Of a DNA stretch of 5,491 nt, positions 4,925-5,491 are shown piece after piece (the first letter of the stretch is position 1; each line of letters starts with the position of its first letter). Location of the stretch: contig DKJQ01000097.1 of assembly GCA_002454845.1 (NCBI GenBank), positions 1 through 5,491 of the forward strand, in the 5' to 3' direction. The position numbers and the translations under genes are program-made. Source of the stretch: Ignavibacteria bacterium UBA6688. Lineage in GTDB: Bacteria > Bacteroidota > Ignavibacteria > UBA10030. The notes under the pieces were generated by a model. It did not search any database. It saw nothing but the letters and a program-made list of their open reading frames with translations, and had not been told where the DNA came from.

Positions 4925-5491
4925 CTACCTCTTCTTAATGAACGTATCGTTCTGAAGATCCGCGAGCGCCTGATGCAATTCTTCCTGCGTGTTCATCACG
5001 ATCGGACCGTACCATGCGACTGGCTCTTTGATTGGTTTGCCCGAGACGAGCAGAAACCGGATCCCTTCGTCGCCTGCCTGAACCGTGATCTCGTCGCCGC
5101 TGTCGAACAGGACCAGCGATCGGTTTCCTGTCATCTCGCGCACCGGTGTATCGTCCTCGATCCCCACCTGTTCCGTCAACACGCCGAACGGTTGGGAGGC
5201 GTCGCGGAAAGTGCCCGATCCTTCGAAGATGTAGGCAAACGCGTGGCGTGAAGATTCTACCGGGAGACGTTTGCGCTTGCCGGGGGGTACCCACACATCG
5301 AGGTAGCGTGGGTCGGCGGCGATACCTTCAACCGGGCCCCGCTTTCCCCAGAAACTTCCGCAGATGATCCGCACCCTCGTGCCGTCGTCGTCGGTCACAT
5401 CCGGGATCTCGCCCCCGGGGATGTCCTGGTACCGAGGGTTGGTCATCTTGAGGGAGGAGGGGAGGTTAGCCCAGAGCTGGAAGCCGTGCAT
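4925..5491 (-). CDS. Pirin family protein, C-terminal part (gene runs off the window)
   Basis: The 188 codons visible are the C-terminal two thirds of a pirin, a bicupin protein. Pirins bind a metal, usually iron, in the N-terminal cupin; some act as quercetin dioxygenases or redox-sensitive regulators. The first visible residues, MHGFQLWANLP, correspond to a conserved internal motif, so the methionine at the window edge is not the start. The N-terminal cupin core with its His/His/His/Glu metal ligands should lie beyond 5491. Also visible are PRYQDIPGGEIPDV (19–32), the C-terminal cupin with HAFAYIFEGSGTF (84–96), and the closing block GKPIKEPVAWYGPIVMNTQEEL (151–172), typical of Pirin_C (PF05726). 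The stop is TAG at 4925. It is separated from the antiporter by 275 bases and the inverted repeat, so it is probably a separate transcription unit. Metal binding cannot be judged from this piece. Confidence 0.93.
   Translation of the reverse strand: MHGFQLWANLPSSLKMTNPRYQDIPGGEIPDVTDDDGTRVRIICGSFWGKRGPVEGIAADPRYLDVWVPPGKRKRLPVESSRHAFAYIFEGSGTFRDASQPFGVLTEQVGIEDDTPVREMTGNRSLVLFDSGDEITVQAGDEGIRFLLVSGKPIKEPVAWYGPIVMNTQEELHQALADLQNDTFIKKR

Noticed and set aside
5489..5491. Methionine at the window edge as the true start of the pirin
   Set aside because: It lies within the conserved internal HGFQLW motif, so the metal-binding N-terminal cupin must lie outside the window.

Overview
The window is a compact stretch of bacterial chromosome in which every gene I can support lies on the minus strand, so it reads right to left. 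It is mostly GC-rich (for example 43 of 60 bases at 4201–4260). GTG and TTG starts and good Shine-Dalgarno sites are in use. I cannot name the phylum from sequence alone. The gene set fits a free-living bacterium with large-genome accessory functions, and no tRNA, rRNA, phage, transposase or CRISPR array is visible.

Layout in the direction of transcription: (1) 5491–4925, the C-terminal part of a pirin, cut by the window edge. (2) 4924–4650, a 275-base non-coding gap with a 57-base imperfect inverted repeat (4831–4887) and at best a weak promoter. (3) 4649–1070, a tightly packed three-gene unit: a CPA2-type 'cation:proton antiporter' that lacks the usual acidic pair in its core helix; a YbdK-type carboxylate-amine ligase (glutamate-cysteine ligase family 2), starting 2 bases after the antiporter stop; and an ECF42-type RNA polymerase sigma factor with a C-terminal TPR-like extension, whose GTG start overlaps the ligase stop as GTGA. 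(4) 1069–928, a regulatory gap holding a candidate ECF42 promoter (TGTCGA, 17 bases, CGAC) behind an A/T-rich tract, then a leader with a possible hairpin. (5) 927–484, a DGPF/YCII-family protein, the usual partner of ECF42 sigma factors. (6) 414–43, a DUF1801 protein with markedly lower GC and AGA-rich codon use.

Proposed logic (inference): the sigma factor, made in step with the antiporter and ligase, switches on the DGPF gene and perhaps the DUF1801 gene through the motif at 1025–1051. The ligase, antiporter and nearby pirin suggest a stress or redox setting, possibly one handling electrophiles or thiols, but no substrate or signal can be read from the sequence. The points most worth a second look are the promoter match, the Ser-Ser replacement in the antiporter core, and the translational coupling of transporter, ligase and sigma factor.
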